Shown piece by piece: positions 56,606-64,000 of a DNA stretch of 64,000 nt. The notes under the pieces were generated by a model that saw only the letters and a list, made by a program, of their open reading frames with translations, searched no databases and was not told the DNA's origin. A program made the translations under genes and the position numbers. Numbering within the stretch: the stretch's first letter is position 1; every line of letters starts with the position of its first letter. Origin of the DNA: Candidatus Krumholzibacteriia bacterium (lineage in GTDB: Bacteria; Krumholzibacteriota; Krumholzibacteriia; LZORAL124-64-63); contig JADGDU010000002.1 in the NCBI GenBank assembly GCA_016744705.1, forward strand, positions 1 through 64,000, given 5' to 3'.

Positions 56606-59600
56606 TTGGAATCCGAGCAGCATAAGGCCTTGCCCTTTTTTGCAATGAAACGCAATCCTTTTCCGTATGTACTTGGGTTGGGCTTGTTGATAGCCTTGGC
56701 CTTGGGATACTCCTTCTATGTGGGGTCTTATACGGCTATGCGTGATGCTCCTTTGGTTAATGCGGCCATGGAAATTAAACTGGAAGCTGCCATTGGACAC
56801 CTCTGGTTTGAAGAAGTCATCAGCGGCGACAGGGATGAAGATATTGTCGGAGCCATGGAACACATGGACAATTCGGCCTGGTATGCCCGGGCCATGCTTG
56901 AGGGTGGAGAAAATGCAGATGGAGTGATTGTAGCCACTCAAGATCCTGACCTGAGCAAGGAAATTGAAGGGGTGCTGGAAATCATTGTAGAATTTAGAGC
57001 CATCGCCATGGAACGCTGGATTGCTTTGGAGCAATCAGGAGTCGGGTCCGATGTCGACCAACATTTTGACGCCCTATTTAATGACCTGCTGATTCAGGCC
57101 GGCGTTGTTGAAATAGAATTGCAAAGAAGCATTGACCAGGGCCACCGTCATTTTCGCATCATTCAAACATTGCTTATTGTTTTCTGCCTTGGCCTGGCCG
57201 CCCTCACCGGCTGGATGTTCCGCAATTTCCAAAAGAGCACAATTTCCACCCTCGCAGCACTGCGAAAAAGTGAAAGAAACCTTTCTATAACTCTTCGCTC
57301 AATTGGTGATGGTGTCGTCACCACGGATATCAACGGCCACGTCACCAGTATGAACCCGGTGGCGGAATCTTTAACAGGCTGGACAGTGAATGAAGCTATG
57401 GGGTTGCCCTTGGCTGAAGTTTTTCACACCCTCGATTCCAAGACTCGACGGGAAACCGAAAATTCCGTAATCAAAATTCTGGGCCAAAGCCAGACAACGA
57501 GTCTGACTACTGAAAACGTACTCATCGCCCGGGATAAAAAAGAGTTTCAAATTGCCAACAAGATCGCTCCCATCCACGACCAGCAGGGCCTGGCCACGGG
57601 GGTTGTCCTTGTTTTTCGCGACGTGACCAGTAGTTATGAATCGGAACAGCGCTTACTTCACAGTGAAGAAAAATTCAGATCACTTTACGACAATGCCCCT
57701 CTCTCCTACCAATCCCTTGATGAAGATGGCCGCTTCTTGGATATTAACCCTACCTGGCTGAAGACCCTTGGGTATGAAAAGCAAGAAGTCATTGGGAAGA
57801 AGTATGCAGATTTTCTCCATCCAAACTGGCAAACCCACTTCAACAAAAACTTTCCTGAATTCAAGCGACGCGGCTACGTCAATGATGTGCAGTTCAAAAT
57901 CAGGCACAAAAATGGGCAATATCTGGATATTTCATTCGAAGGCTGTATTGGGTACCACCCCAATGGCAGTTTCCGCCAAACTTACTGTGTGTTTCAGGAT
58001 ATAACCCTACGCAAACGATCCGAAGCTCAAGCTTCAAAATTCAACCATATTCTCGAAAGCTCTCTCAATGAGATTTACCTTTTTGACGCTGAGTCCCTGC
58101 TTCTTACAGAAGTGAACCGCGGGGCCCGGAACAATCTGGGTTTCCCCGTGGAGCAGCTTGACAAGATGACGATCCTGGACTTAATACCTGAATTTTCTGC
58201 GGAAACTTTCGCCTCACTCGTGGAACCACTTCGGGCCCAAGAACGGAGAATTGTTCAGTTCGAAACTGAAATCAAACGCCAAGACAAAACACGATACCCC
58301 GTCCAAGTTGATTTGCAGTTGATGACTGATTTCGGTTCACCCTTATTTGCCGCCATCACCCTGGACATCACCCAACGCAAGCACGCAGAAATAGAACGGG
58401 AGCGCCTGGTAAAAGCCATTGAACAGACCAATGAATCCATTGTGATCACCGATGCCCAGGGAACCATTCTCTACACCAATCCCGTCTTTGAACAAGTCAC
58501 CGGATACACCTACGATGAAGCCGTTGGCAAAAATGCCAACCTGCTTAAAAGCGGCGAACAAGAGCAGGAGTTTTACAAAGACTTGTGGAATGAAATTGCC
58601 GTTGGAAAAACCTGGAGAGGCCGGTTCATCAACCGGAAAAAAGACGGCACCCTCTTCTCAGAAGACTCCACGATATCTCCTGTTTTTGATGATCATGGCA
58701 GCATCATCAACTATGTGGCCGTCAAACGGGATGTCAGCGACCAACTGCACATGGAAGAACAATTCAACCAGGCCCAAAAAGTGGAATCCATAGGGCGGTT
58801 GGCTGGCGGTGTAGCCCACGACTTAAACAACCTGTTGACCCCCATTCTGGGCTATGGCGAAATCATGTTGGATAGTTTCAATGCCGATGATAATCGGAAA
58901 GCGGATATGGAAATTATTTTACACTCGGGTATGCGCGCCCGGGATCTAGTACGCCAACTGCTGGCTTTCAGCCGTAAACAGACCCTGGAATACAAGCTAT
59001 TGAGCTTGAATCAAATCCTTGAAAACTTTTCGAGTCTTTTGCGCCGCACTATTCGTGAGGATATTAATCTTAACATTTCTCTCTCACCAGAAACGGGCAA
59101 TATCAAAGCGGATGTTGGTCAAATCGAACAGGTGATTTTGAATTTGACAGTCAACGCCGCCGACTCCATGCCCGATGGTGGACGCATGACAATCGAAACA
59201 TCTCCCGTACAATTGGACGAAGAATACGCCACCAGGCACCATGGAGTCATACCCGGACTTTACCATATGCTGGCAGTCAGCGACACGGGCAGTGGCATGG
59301 GTGATGACATTCGGGAAAGAATTTTTGAACCCTTCTTCTCCACAAAAGGAGAAATGGGAACCGGATTGGGTTTGGCCACCGTTTATGGCATCGTCAAACA
59401 ACATGGTGGAAATATCTGGGTTTATAGTGAAATGGGCAAAGGATCCACATTCAAAGTATTTTTACCCTCCTCTGATGAATCCCCCAGCCTGGAGGTTGTT
59501 CAAAGCACCACCACCGTTCCCCGCAAATGTACAGAAACAATCCTGTTGGCGGAGGATAACGAAGGTGTGCGCGAGCTGGCCAGAACCATCCTGACCCGTA

Positions 59601-59899
59601 TGGGATATCACGTCCTGGTGGCTAACCACGGAACTGATGCCTTGGCTACCCAAACCGCTCATGATGGACCAGTTGACTTGCTTCTCACCGATGTGGTGAT
59701 GCCAGAAATGAACGGAAAGCAGCTTTACGAATTGGCTCTAAATCACAATCCCCAATTGAAAGTGCTGTTTATGTCCGGTTACACCGACAATGTGATCGCC
59801 CATCAGGGGGCACTGGATGAAGGCACCAATTTCATCCAAAAACCCTTCACCATCGACGCCCTGGCTGCCAAAGTGCAGGAGGTCTTGGAAAAGAAATAA
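56606..59899 (+). CDS. Hybrid sensor histidine kinase with four PAS domains
   Basis: 1097 residues; the TTG start has GGGGAG 6 nt upstream (an ATG at 56645 is the alternative). Two membrane helices (~20-42, ~190-210) enclose a periplasmic helical domain. PAS domains follow at about 225-345 (SIGDGVVTTDINGHVTSMNP), 355-475, 490-610 and 615-735. The kinase core has GRLAGGVAHDLNNLLTPILG (His738), VILNLTVNAADSMPDGG, DTGSGMGDD and GTGLGLATVYGIV; the C-terminal receiver has Asp1029 in LLTDVVMPEMNG. This NtrB-like His box and fused receiver are typical of PAS hybrid kinases. The ligand is unknown; a double-PilJ secreted protein follows. Confidence 0.9.
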   Translation: MESEQHKALPFFAMKRNPFPYVLGLGLLIALALGYSFYVGSYTAMRDAPLVNAAMEIKLEAAIGHLWFEEVISGDRDEDIVGAMEHMDNSAWYARAMLEGGENADGVIVATQDPDLSKEIEGVLEIIVEFRAIAMERWIALEQSGVGSDVDQHFDALFNDLLIQAGVVEIELQRSIDQGHRHFRIIQTLLIVFCLGLAALTGWMFRNFQKSTISTLAALRKSERNLSITLRSIGDGVVTTDINGHVTSMNPVAESLTGWTVNEAMGLPLAEVFHTLDSKTRRETENSVIKILGQSQTTSLTTENVLIARDKKEFQIANKIAPIHDQQGLATGVVLVFRDVTSSYESEQRLLHSEEKFRSLYDNAPLSYQSLDEDGRFLDINPTWLKTLGYEKQEVIGKKYADFLHPNWQTHFNKNFPEFKRRGYVNDVQFKIRHKNGQYLDISFEGCIGYHPNGSFRQTYCVFQDITLRKRSEAQASKFNHILESSLNEIYLFDAESLLLTEVNRGARNNLGFPVEQLDKMTILDLIPEFSAETFASLVEPLRAQERRIVQFETEIKRQDKTRYPVQVDLQLMTDFGSPLFAAITLDITQRKHAEIERERLVKAIEQTNESIVITDAQGTILYTNPVFEQVTGYTYDEAVGKNANLLKSGEQEQEFYKDLWNEIAVGKTWRGRFINRKKDGTLFSEDSTISPVFDDHGSIINYVAVKRDVSDQLHMEEQFNQAQKVESIGRLAGGVAHDLNNLLTPILGYGEIMLDSFNADDNRKADMEIILHSGMRARDLVRQLLAFSRKQTLEYKLLSLNQILENFSSLLRRTIREDINLNISLSPETGNIKADVGQIEQVILNLTVNAADSMPDGGRMTIETSPVQLDEEYATRHHGVIPGLYHMLAVSDTGSGMGDDIRERIFEPFFSTKGEMGTGLGLATVYGIVKQHGGNIWVYSEMGKGSTFKVFLPSSDESPSLEVVQSTTTVPRKCTETILLAEDNEGVRELARTILTRMGYHVLVANHGTDALATQTAHDGPVDLLLTDVVMPEMNGKQLYELALNHNPQLKVLFMSGYTDNVIAHQGALDEGTNFIQKPFTIDALAAKVQEVLEKK

Positions 59900-60019
59900 A
59901 GAATCCCCGAGGAGTGATCCAGATTTCCTTTAAGATTTGTCCCTGCAGTCCGATTAAAGTGGAAAGCAAAATTGTTTTTACCACCGGATATCCGTTTACC
60001 CAACTGCAGGGGAGAAATC

Positions 60020-60946
60020 ATGCACACCAATACCTTCGTCGCCCGGAAATTCCTAATCGCCCCCGTCCTGGTGCTCGTCTCACTGTTTGTTTTCTTTGAC
60101 GTGGCTCCCGCACTGGCCGACCCCAGTGCTGCTGAATATGGCGTCGTGCTGAACCTGTCAGGCAAACAGCGCATGCTCACCCAGAAAATGAGTAAAGAGA
60201 TCGTTCTCATTGCCATGGGCCACCAAACTGATGCCAATCTGAAAAACCTTGAAGCCACCGCCGGTCTTTTTGACAAAACTCTTAAGGGACTGCGCAACGG
60301 CAGTGCTGAGCTCCGGCTGGTTCCCACAAACAACTCCCGGATTTTGCGCCAACTGGATAAAGTGGATGCCATCTGGAGCGAATTTAAACCGGTGGTGCAA
60401 TCGATCATCGATCAGGGAAGTGCCAGCCAAGAGCAGGTTACAACCGTAGCCCAACAGAACTTGCCCCTTTTGAAACAGATGAACAAATGTGTCAAACTGT
60501 ACGAAAAAGATGCCAGCAAAGCGGGCATGAGCGCCGCCCCCGGCCTGGCAGTCACCATCAATCTCAGCGGCAAGCAACGCATGTTGACCCAGAAAATGAG
60601 CAAGGAATTCTTCCTCATCGCCTACGGTCACGACACCGACAACAACAAGCTGAACTTGCAGGAAACCTATACCCTGTTCGACCGGACTCTGAATGGTCTG
60701 CTTGATGGCGATGCTTCCCTCGACTTGCCAGGAACCACCGACTCCACCATCCGGGGCCAACTGAAAACAGTCAAGAACATGTGGGACAGATTTCAACCCA
60801 CAATGGCCTTTGGAGCCGATTCTGCCACATTGACTATTTCCAGCGAAAAAATCATTCTGGTGGCCAACGGCAATGTTCCTCTGCTGAAGAAAATGAACAA
60901 AGCTGTAAAAATGTATGAGAAAAAAGCTGCCGGCGGAGCACTTTAA
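60020..60946 (+). CDS. Secreted protein with two PilJ (NarX-like) sensor domains
   Basis: About 308 residues. The start at 60020 has GGGGAG upstream; a signal peptide ends ...APALA. Two copies of the PilJ/type IV N-terminal domain follow, each opening with LSGKQRMLTQKMSKE (near residues 46 and 190) and ending with LPLLKQMNK or VPLLKKMNK. In NarX the similar P-box region binds nitrate, but that role is not established for free-standing PilJ proteins. It has no membrane anchor or output domain, so it may be a periplasmic ligand-binding partner of the kinase just upstream. Confidence 0.82.
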   Translation: MHTNTFVARKFLIAPVLVLVSLFVFFDVAPALADPSAAEYGVVLNLSGKQRMLTQKMSKEIVLIAMGHQTDANLKNLEATAGLFDKTLKGLRNGSAELRLVPTNNSRILRQLDKVDAIWSEFKPVVQSIIDQGSASQEQVTTVAQQNLPLLKQMNKCVKLYEKDASKAGMSAAPGLAVTINLSGKQRMLTQKMSKEFFLIAYGHDTDNNKLNLQETYTLFDRTLNGLLDGDASLDLPGTTDSTIRGQLKTVKNMWDRFQPTMAFGADSATLTISSEKIILVANGNVPLLKKMNKAVKMYEKKAAGGAL

Positions 60947-60963
60947 TAAAAGGTCTATTTTTG

Positions 60964-61006
60964 AAAAAGCCGGCCTCTGAATGATTCAGAGGCCGGCTAT
61001 ATTTTT
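60964..61006. terminator. Bidirectional terminator
   Basis: A near-perfect 15-nt inverted repeat (60968-60982 with 60984-60998, AGCCGGCCTCTGAA/TTCAGAGGCCGGCT) has A-rich sequence on the left and ATATTTTT on the right, between two convergent genes. Confidence 0.85.
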
Positions 61007-61018
61007 GCTTAATGACTC

Positions 61019-63379
61019 TTATTTGACCAAGGCCATTTTCTGCACTGTCGACTGACCATCAACTGTCAGCCTGGCGAAATACAAACCACTGGCCACTCGT
61101 CCGCCAAGGTCTGTCCGGCCATCCCAGCGCACCTCATGCCAACCATTGCTGGTTTCAGCCACCAGATCCCTGACCTGGCGTCCGCGCTGGTCAAATACTG
61201 CCAGATGAACCTGGCGCGCCCCCGTTGGCACATGATACTTCAACATGGTGGCCGGGTTGAAAGGGTTAGGGTTGGGTGAACCCAAGTGGGCGACGTCACC
61301 CAATATGGGCAACTCGCCGACAGCAGTGGCGGCCAACTCGCTGATACTCACTTCGTCAATCCACCAACCGATACCACAGAATTCGCCATCCTCAGCGGAA
61401 TAGGCTCCATCACTGGACAGCCTCAAACGCACATCGATGGTAGCGATGCCGTCGATATCGGCATCATTGAGGACCGATTGGGGAATGGGGAACTCGCTGT
61501 TAGTGCAACCGCTGGTTCCGTTGAATGAGGCCATCTCGATCCAACCGTAACTGAAGTCGCCAGCTGGTCGAGCTTCCAGGTAGGCGTAATCATAGTTTGC
61601 TTCCAGATCATACTTATGGCGCAAATTCACCATAGGGCTGTCAGCACTGCCGACGGCTACCGTTACCCAGGCCACATCGCCCCAGTTGTTGCCATATCCC
61701 GGGCAATCCCATTGGTCAGTGCCAAACCACAATCCACCGTCTCCAGTGCAACCGCCTGATTGTCCCTGGTCAAAATGAGCAAAGCTGTTACAAAATTTGA
61801 AGTCGCCGGTACCGGTTTCGAAATCCCAGGTGCGGCTGCCCCGAACCACGTCGCCAGCTTGGGGAGTTTGCGGTGTGATGGTGAAATCCACTGTCACATT
61901 CAGGCCGTCATCCACGATGTTGCCCACGACCACACCGGTGTTGTTGCATTCATAATCCCAGGCCGGGGGGACGGATGTATCACTGAAGGAGTTGCGGTCG
62001 CGGGGTCCGATCCAATCAGTGCTATCAGCACTGAATGCCGAGAATCCGGGCCAAACATCACCATTATCACCACGGTTGAAACTGTCCAGATATTGCCAGC
62101 GGCTGGAGTCGCGCACGCCGTCCAGATTTTCATGCCAGCTACCGTCGGCATTGAACCAGGGGCTGGCGTCCACCACATCCACCATGCGGTGGGCGTCGTT
62201 GGAGTTGCTGTTCTGGCTGTCGTCCACATGGTAGATAAGCAAACCTTCGGGGCGGGCCAGACCGTAGGCGATTTGACGGCGCAGCAGACCTTCATCAAAC
62301 CCTATGGGCCGACGGTTTTCTACCAGAAAATATTCGTTTCCACCAGCTTCACCGGCTCGGAAAAGGCGGTACGCCACGGGGCCATTTTCAGCAGGAGCGA
62401 TCATGACTCCCGGGCTGTCACTTTCCACCAATTGGGGAGTGACCCAACCCAGCTTCATCTTGCTCCAGGCCGTCATGTGTGTGGGACAACTGCCAGCCGC
62501 GTCACCTTCGCGAGCCGTCCAACTGCCACCGGACATCAGACCCCACTCGCCGATTCCACCGCTGCTATAATCAGTGTCATACAAATCGGGTAAGCCCAGC
62601 ACATGACCGTATTCGTGGGCAAAAACACCCATGGTCATCAGGCTGCCATCCACCATCATTTCGGGCTCTACAGAGTAACGGTTGATCTGCACACCATCGT
62701 TGGTGGACAAGCCATTCCAGAAAGACCAGGCGTGGCTCCAGATGTCATTGGTATCGCCACTTTGTTCCTGCCCAGGGCCGGCGTGCACAAAGAAGATGGA
62801 ATCCACATCTCCATCATCATCACCGCTGTTGGGCACTCCGTCGGGACCATCATTATCAAACTGAGAGAAATCCACCACCGCATCCAGTTGGGCAATGGCA
62901 TCTTCAATCATCCCCCGGCAGGTGTTGGCATCTTGGGTGCCATCGGGATTGGCATAAGAAGAATACGTATTATTGGCCGTGGTCCAGCCGGAGATGAGCC
63001 CACTGACTTCAAAGGCCCCATGACTGACTTCCCGGTAATAATCATTCATACTTCCAGTAGGGAAAGTATCCACCGAGAACATCATCTCATCATAATCTGA
63101 AGATGGGTGGTTCACCTGGTCCGCGGCATGGTCCACAAAGTCCCATAAAATCACCAAACTGGTACCGATGCCTGTCACTCTGCCGCTTTTTGCCTGGAAA
63201 TCGATCTGCATATCAGAAGCCATACGGCGAGGCGCAAAGGCCGAATGCATCTGGGCCACTTTTTCACGACCCAGCTCCCGGACCAAATCTGGATGGGCGG
63301 GTGCCATTTCAATTCCGTGACCAAAAGCCAAGGCTCCGCTCACCATCATCCCCATGACCAACAAAAATCTATTTCGCAC
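61019..63379 (-). CDS. Secreted M6-family metalloprotease with sorting domain
   Basis: 786 residues with a signal peptide (RNRFLLVMGMMVSGALAFG). The zinc motif is HEYGHVLGLPDLYD (His255, Glu256, His259, with Asp265), and VDSIFFVHAGPGQEQ...DIWSHAW precedes it, as in immune-inhibitor-A-like M6 peptidases. An extra beta-domain (~520-700, jelly-roll-like) and a FlgD-like sorting module (LGSPNPNPFNPATML..., ASGLYFARLTV) complete it. It probably digests extracellular protein, which would pair with the glycan-degrading genes upstream. Confidence 0.9.
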   Translation of the reverse strand: MRNRFLLVMGMMVSGALAFGHGIEMAPAHPDLVRELGREKVAQMHSAFAPRRMASDMQIDFQAKSGRVTGIGTSLVILWDFVDHAADQVNHPSSDYDEMMFSVDTFPTGSMNDYYREVSHGAFEVSGLISGWTTANNTYSSYANPDGTQDANTCRGMIEDAIAQLDAVVDFSQFDNDGPDGVPNSGDDDGDVDSIFFVHAGPGQEQSGDTNDIWSHAWSFWNGLSTNDGVQINRYSVEPEMMVDGSLMTMGVFAHEYGHVLGLPDLYDTDYSSGGIGEWGLMSGGSWTAREGDAAGSCPTHMTAWSKMKLGWVTPQLVESDSPGVMIAPAENGPVAYRLFRAGEAGGNEYFLVENRRPIGFDEGLLRRQIAYGLARPEGLLIYHVDDSQNSNSNDAHRMVDVVDASPWFNADGSWHENLDGVRDSSRWQYLDSFNRGDNGDVWPGFSAFSADSTDWIGPRDRNSFSDTSVPPAWDYECNNTGVVVGNIVDDGLNVTVDFTITPQTPQAGDVVRGSRTWDFETGTGDFKFCNSFAHFDQGQSGGCTGDGGLWFGTDQWDCPGYGNNWGDVAWVTVAVGSADSPMVNLRHKYDLEANYDYAYLEARPAGDFSYGWIEMASFNGTSGCTNSEFPIPQSVLNDADIDGIATIDVRLRLSSDGAYSAEDGEFCGIGWWIDEVSISELAATAVGELPILGDVAHLGSPNPNPFNPATMLKYHVPTGARQVHLAVFDQRGRQVRDLVAETSNGWHEVRWDGRTDLGGRVASGLYFARLTVDGQSTVQKMALVK

Positions 63380-63478
63380 CTTAGACCTCTTTCGTTTGAA
63401 TACAATTTCTACCCATTAAGTATACAACCAAACCATCACAAAACCCTCACACCTCACCAAGAGAAAAATTCAAATAGA

Positions 63479-63530
63479 AACGACCCGGTAATTCCGCACG
63501 AAGCAGGATCTACCGGGTCGTTTGTTTTTA
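63479..63530. terminator. Bidirectional terminator
   Basis: A 12-bp perfect stem (63479-63490 with 63511-63522, AACGACCCGGTA/TACCGGGTCGTT) with T-runs on the right (TTTGTTTTTA). It lies between two genes on the minus strand and so ends the upstream gene 63550-64000. Confidence 0.75.
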
Positions 63531-63549
63531 TCTCACTCTTTGAGACGAG

Positions 63550-64000
63550 CTATTTAACCAAAGTCATCTTCTTGGCTGTGGATTCACCACCGGCAACATA
63601 CTTATAAAAGTACATTCCGGAAGGAACACTGTTACCAGCGGCATCGGTACCGTCCCAGGTCACAGTGTGTTGGCCTGCCACCCGTGTCTCACTGACCAAA
63701 GTGCGAATCTTGCGACCGCTCAGGTCATAAACAGCCAAGTCCACATGGCCATCTAGGGCCACGGAGAACTTGATGTTCGTCACAGGGTTGAAGGGGTTCG
63801 GATGATTCTGGGCCAGCTCGAACAGCTTGACCGGAGTATCATTGGAAACCGGTGTCACAGGATTGAGCGCGGCATTTGCTGCGTCCACATTTTCCTGTAA
63901 TTCTTCCAATGTGGATCCGTATACCAGGGCGTAAGTCTTGGTGGCGGTTCCACCGTTGCCATCAAGGCTGACCACGCTGCTAGTGACAGCAGACCAATCA
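63550..64000 (-). CDS. C-terminal part of a secreted protein with sorting domain (5' end outside window)
   Basis: About 150 residues are visible, open to the right edge with no start in the window. After a helical stretch (GSTLEELQENVDAANAAL), the last ~90 residues are the sorting module: AQNHPNPFNPVTNIKFSV, VYDLSGRKIRTLV, HTVTWDGTDAAGNSVPSGMYFYK and a final KKMTLVK. The nature of the N-terminal passenger cannot be told. Confidence 0.8.
   Translation of the reverse strand, partial: DWSAVTSSVVSLDGNGGTATKTYALVYGSTLEELQENVDAANAALNPVTPVSNDTPVKLFELAQNHPNPFNPVTNIKFSVALDGHVDLAVYDLSGRKIRTLVSETRVAGQHTVTWDGTDAAGNSVPSGMYFYKYVAGGESTAKKMTLVK

Overview
The window looks like a chromosomal segment from a Gram-negative, probably uncultured bacterium of the FCB superphylum or a nearby candidate phylum such as Krumholzibacteriota or Eisenbacteria. 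This rests on several secreted proteins ending in a C-terminal sorting/FlgD-like module with a PNPFNP motif (5294-6970, 53754-56372, 61019-63379, 63550-64000), PorV-like outer-membrane proteins, a tricorn-type protease, and dense coding with many ATGA start/stop overlaps and many TTG/GTG starts. The phylum is an inference. No rRNA, tRNA, CRISPR array, insertion sequence or phage gene was seen.

Layout. 1-13 kb: a tricorn-like protease (cut by the window edge), an HTH fragment, a YfcC-type carrier, a methyltransferase, a repeat-rich secreted protein, ProC, a DTGSG-repeat protein, a lipoprotein-like FG-GAP/histidine-kinase fusion and an EamA permease. 13.6-21.6 kb: a continuous respiratory block, napM-napA-napD-napG-napH, followed by moeA-mobB-moaA-mobA, so a molybdenum nitrate reductase lies next to genes for its cofactor. 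21.5-27.4 kb: a divergent pair, a large hybrid kinase and an MCP, both with related Cache sensor domains. 27.5-39.4 kb: glycan catabolism (GH20, then a tight operon of a CBM9-like protein, GH130, GH38 and glycosylasparaginase), interrupted by PLD, HlyD, VTC, DUF4956 and zinc-ribbon genes. As a set the glycosidases fit N-glycan breakdown down to the GlcNAc-Asn linkage. 39.4-45.3 kb: YgiQ, two unrecognised proteins and a tandem pair of outer-membrane protein paralogues.

45.3-51.7 kb, minus strand: a compact bacterial microcompartment (BMC) operon. It has a winged-helix regulator with two palindromic operators, a single-chain RpiB-DeoC fusion, two trimer-type shell proteins, one hexamer, three pentamers, a PduP/EutE-type CoA-acylating aldehyde dehydrogenase and one unknown protein. 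The enzyme set matches the sugar-phosphate-utilising (SPU) class: deoxyribose-5-phosphate is cut to glyceraldehyde-3-phosphate and acetaldehyde, and the acetaldehyde is converted to acetyl-CoA. The fusion, the Asp in place of the RpiB catalytic Cys, and the absence of a phosphotransacylase or alcohol dehydrogenase gene are the unusual points.

51.9-56.4 kb: an S26-type peptidase, an HprK-like P-loop protein and a PqqD-like protein, then a large secreted protein. Its reading frame contains an in-frame TGA exactly where the first Cys of a thioredoxin-like CxxC motif is expected. A stem-loop with a GGUC apical loop lies 17 nt downstream, so this is a strong candidate selenoprotein. 56.6-64 kb: a four-PAS hybrid kinase, a secreted double-PilJ protein, an M6 metalloprotease and the 3' end of another sorted secreted protein.
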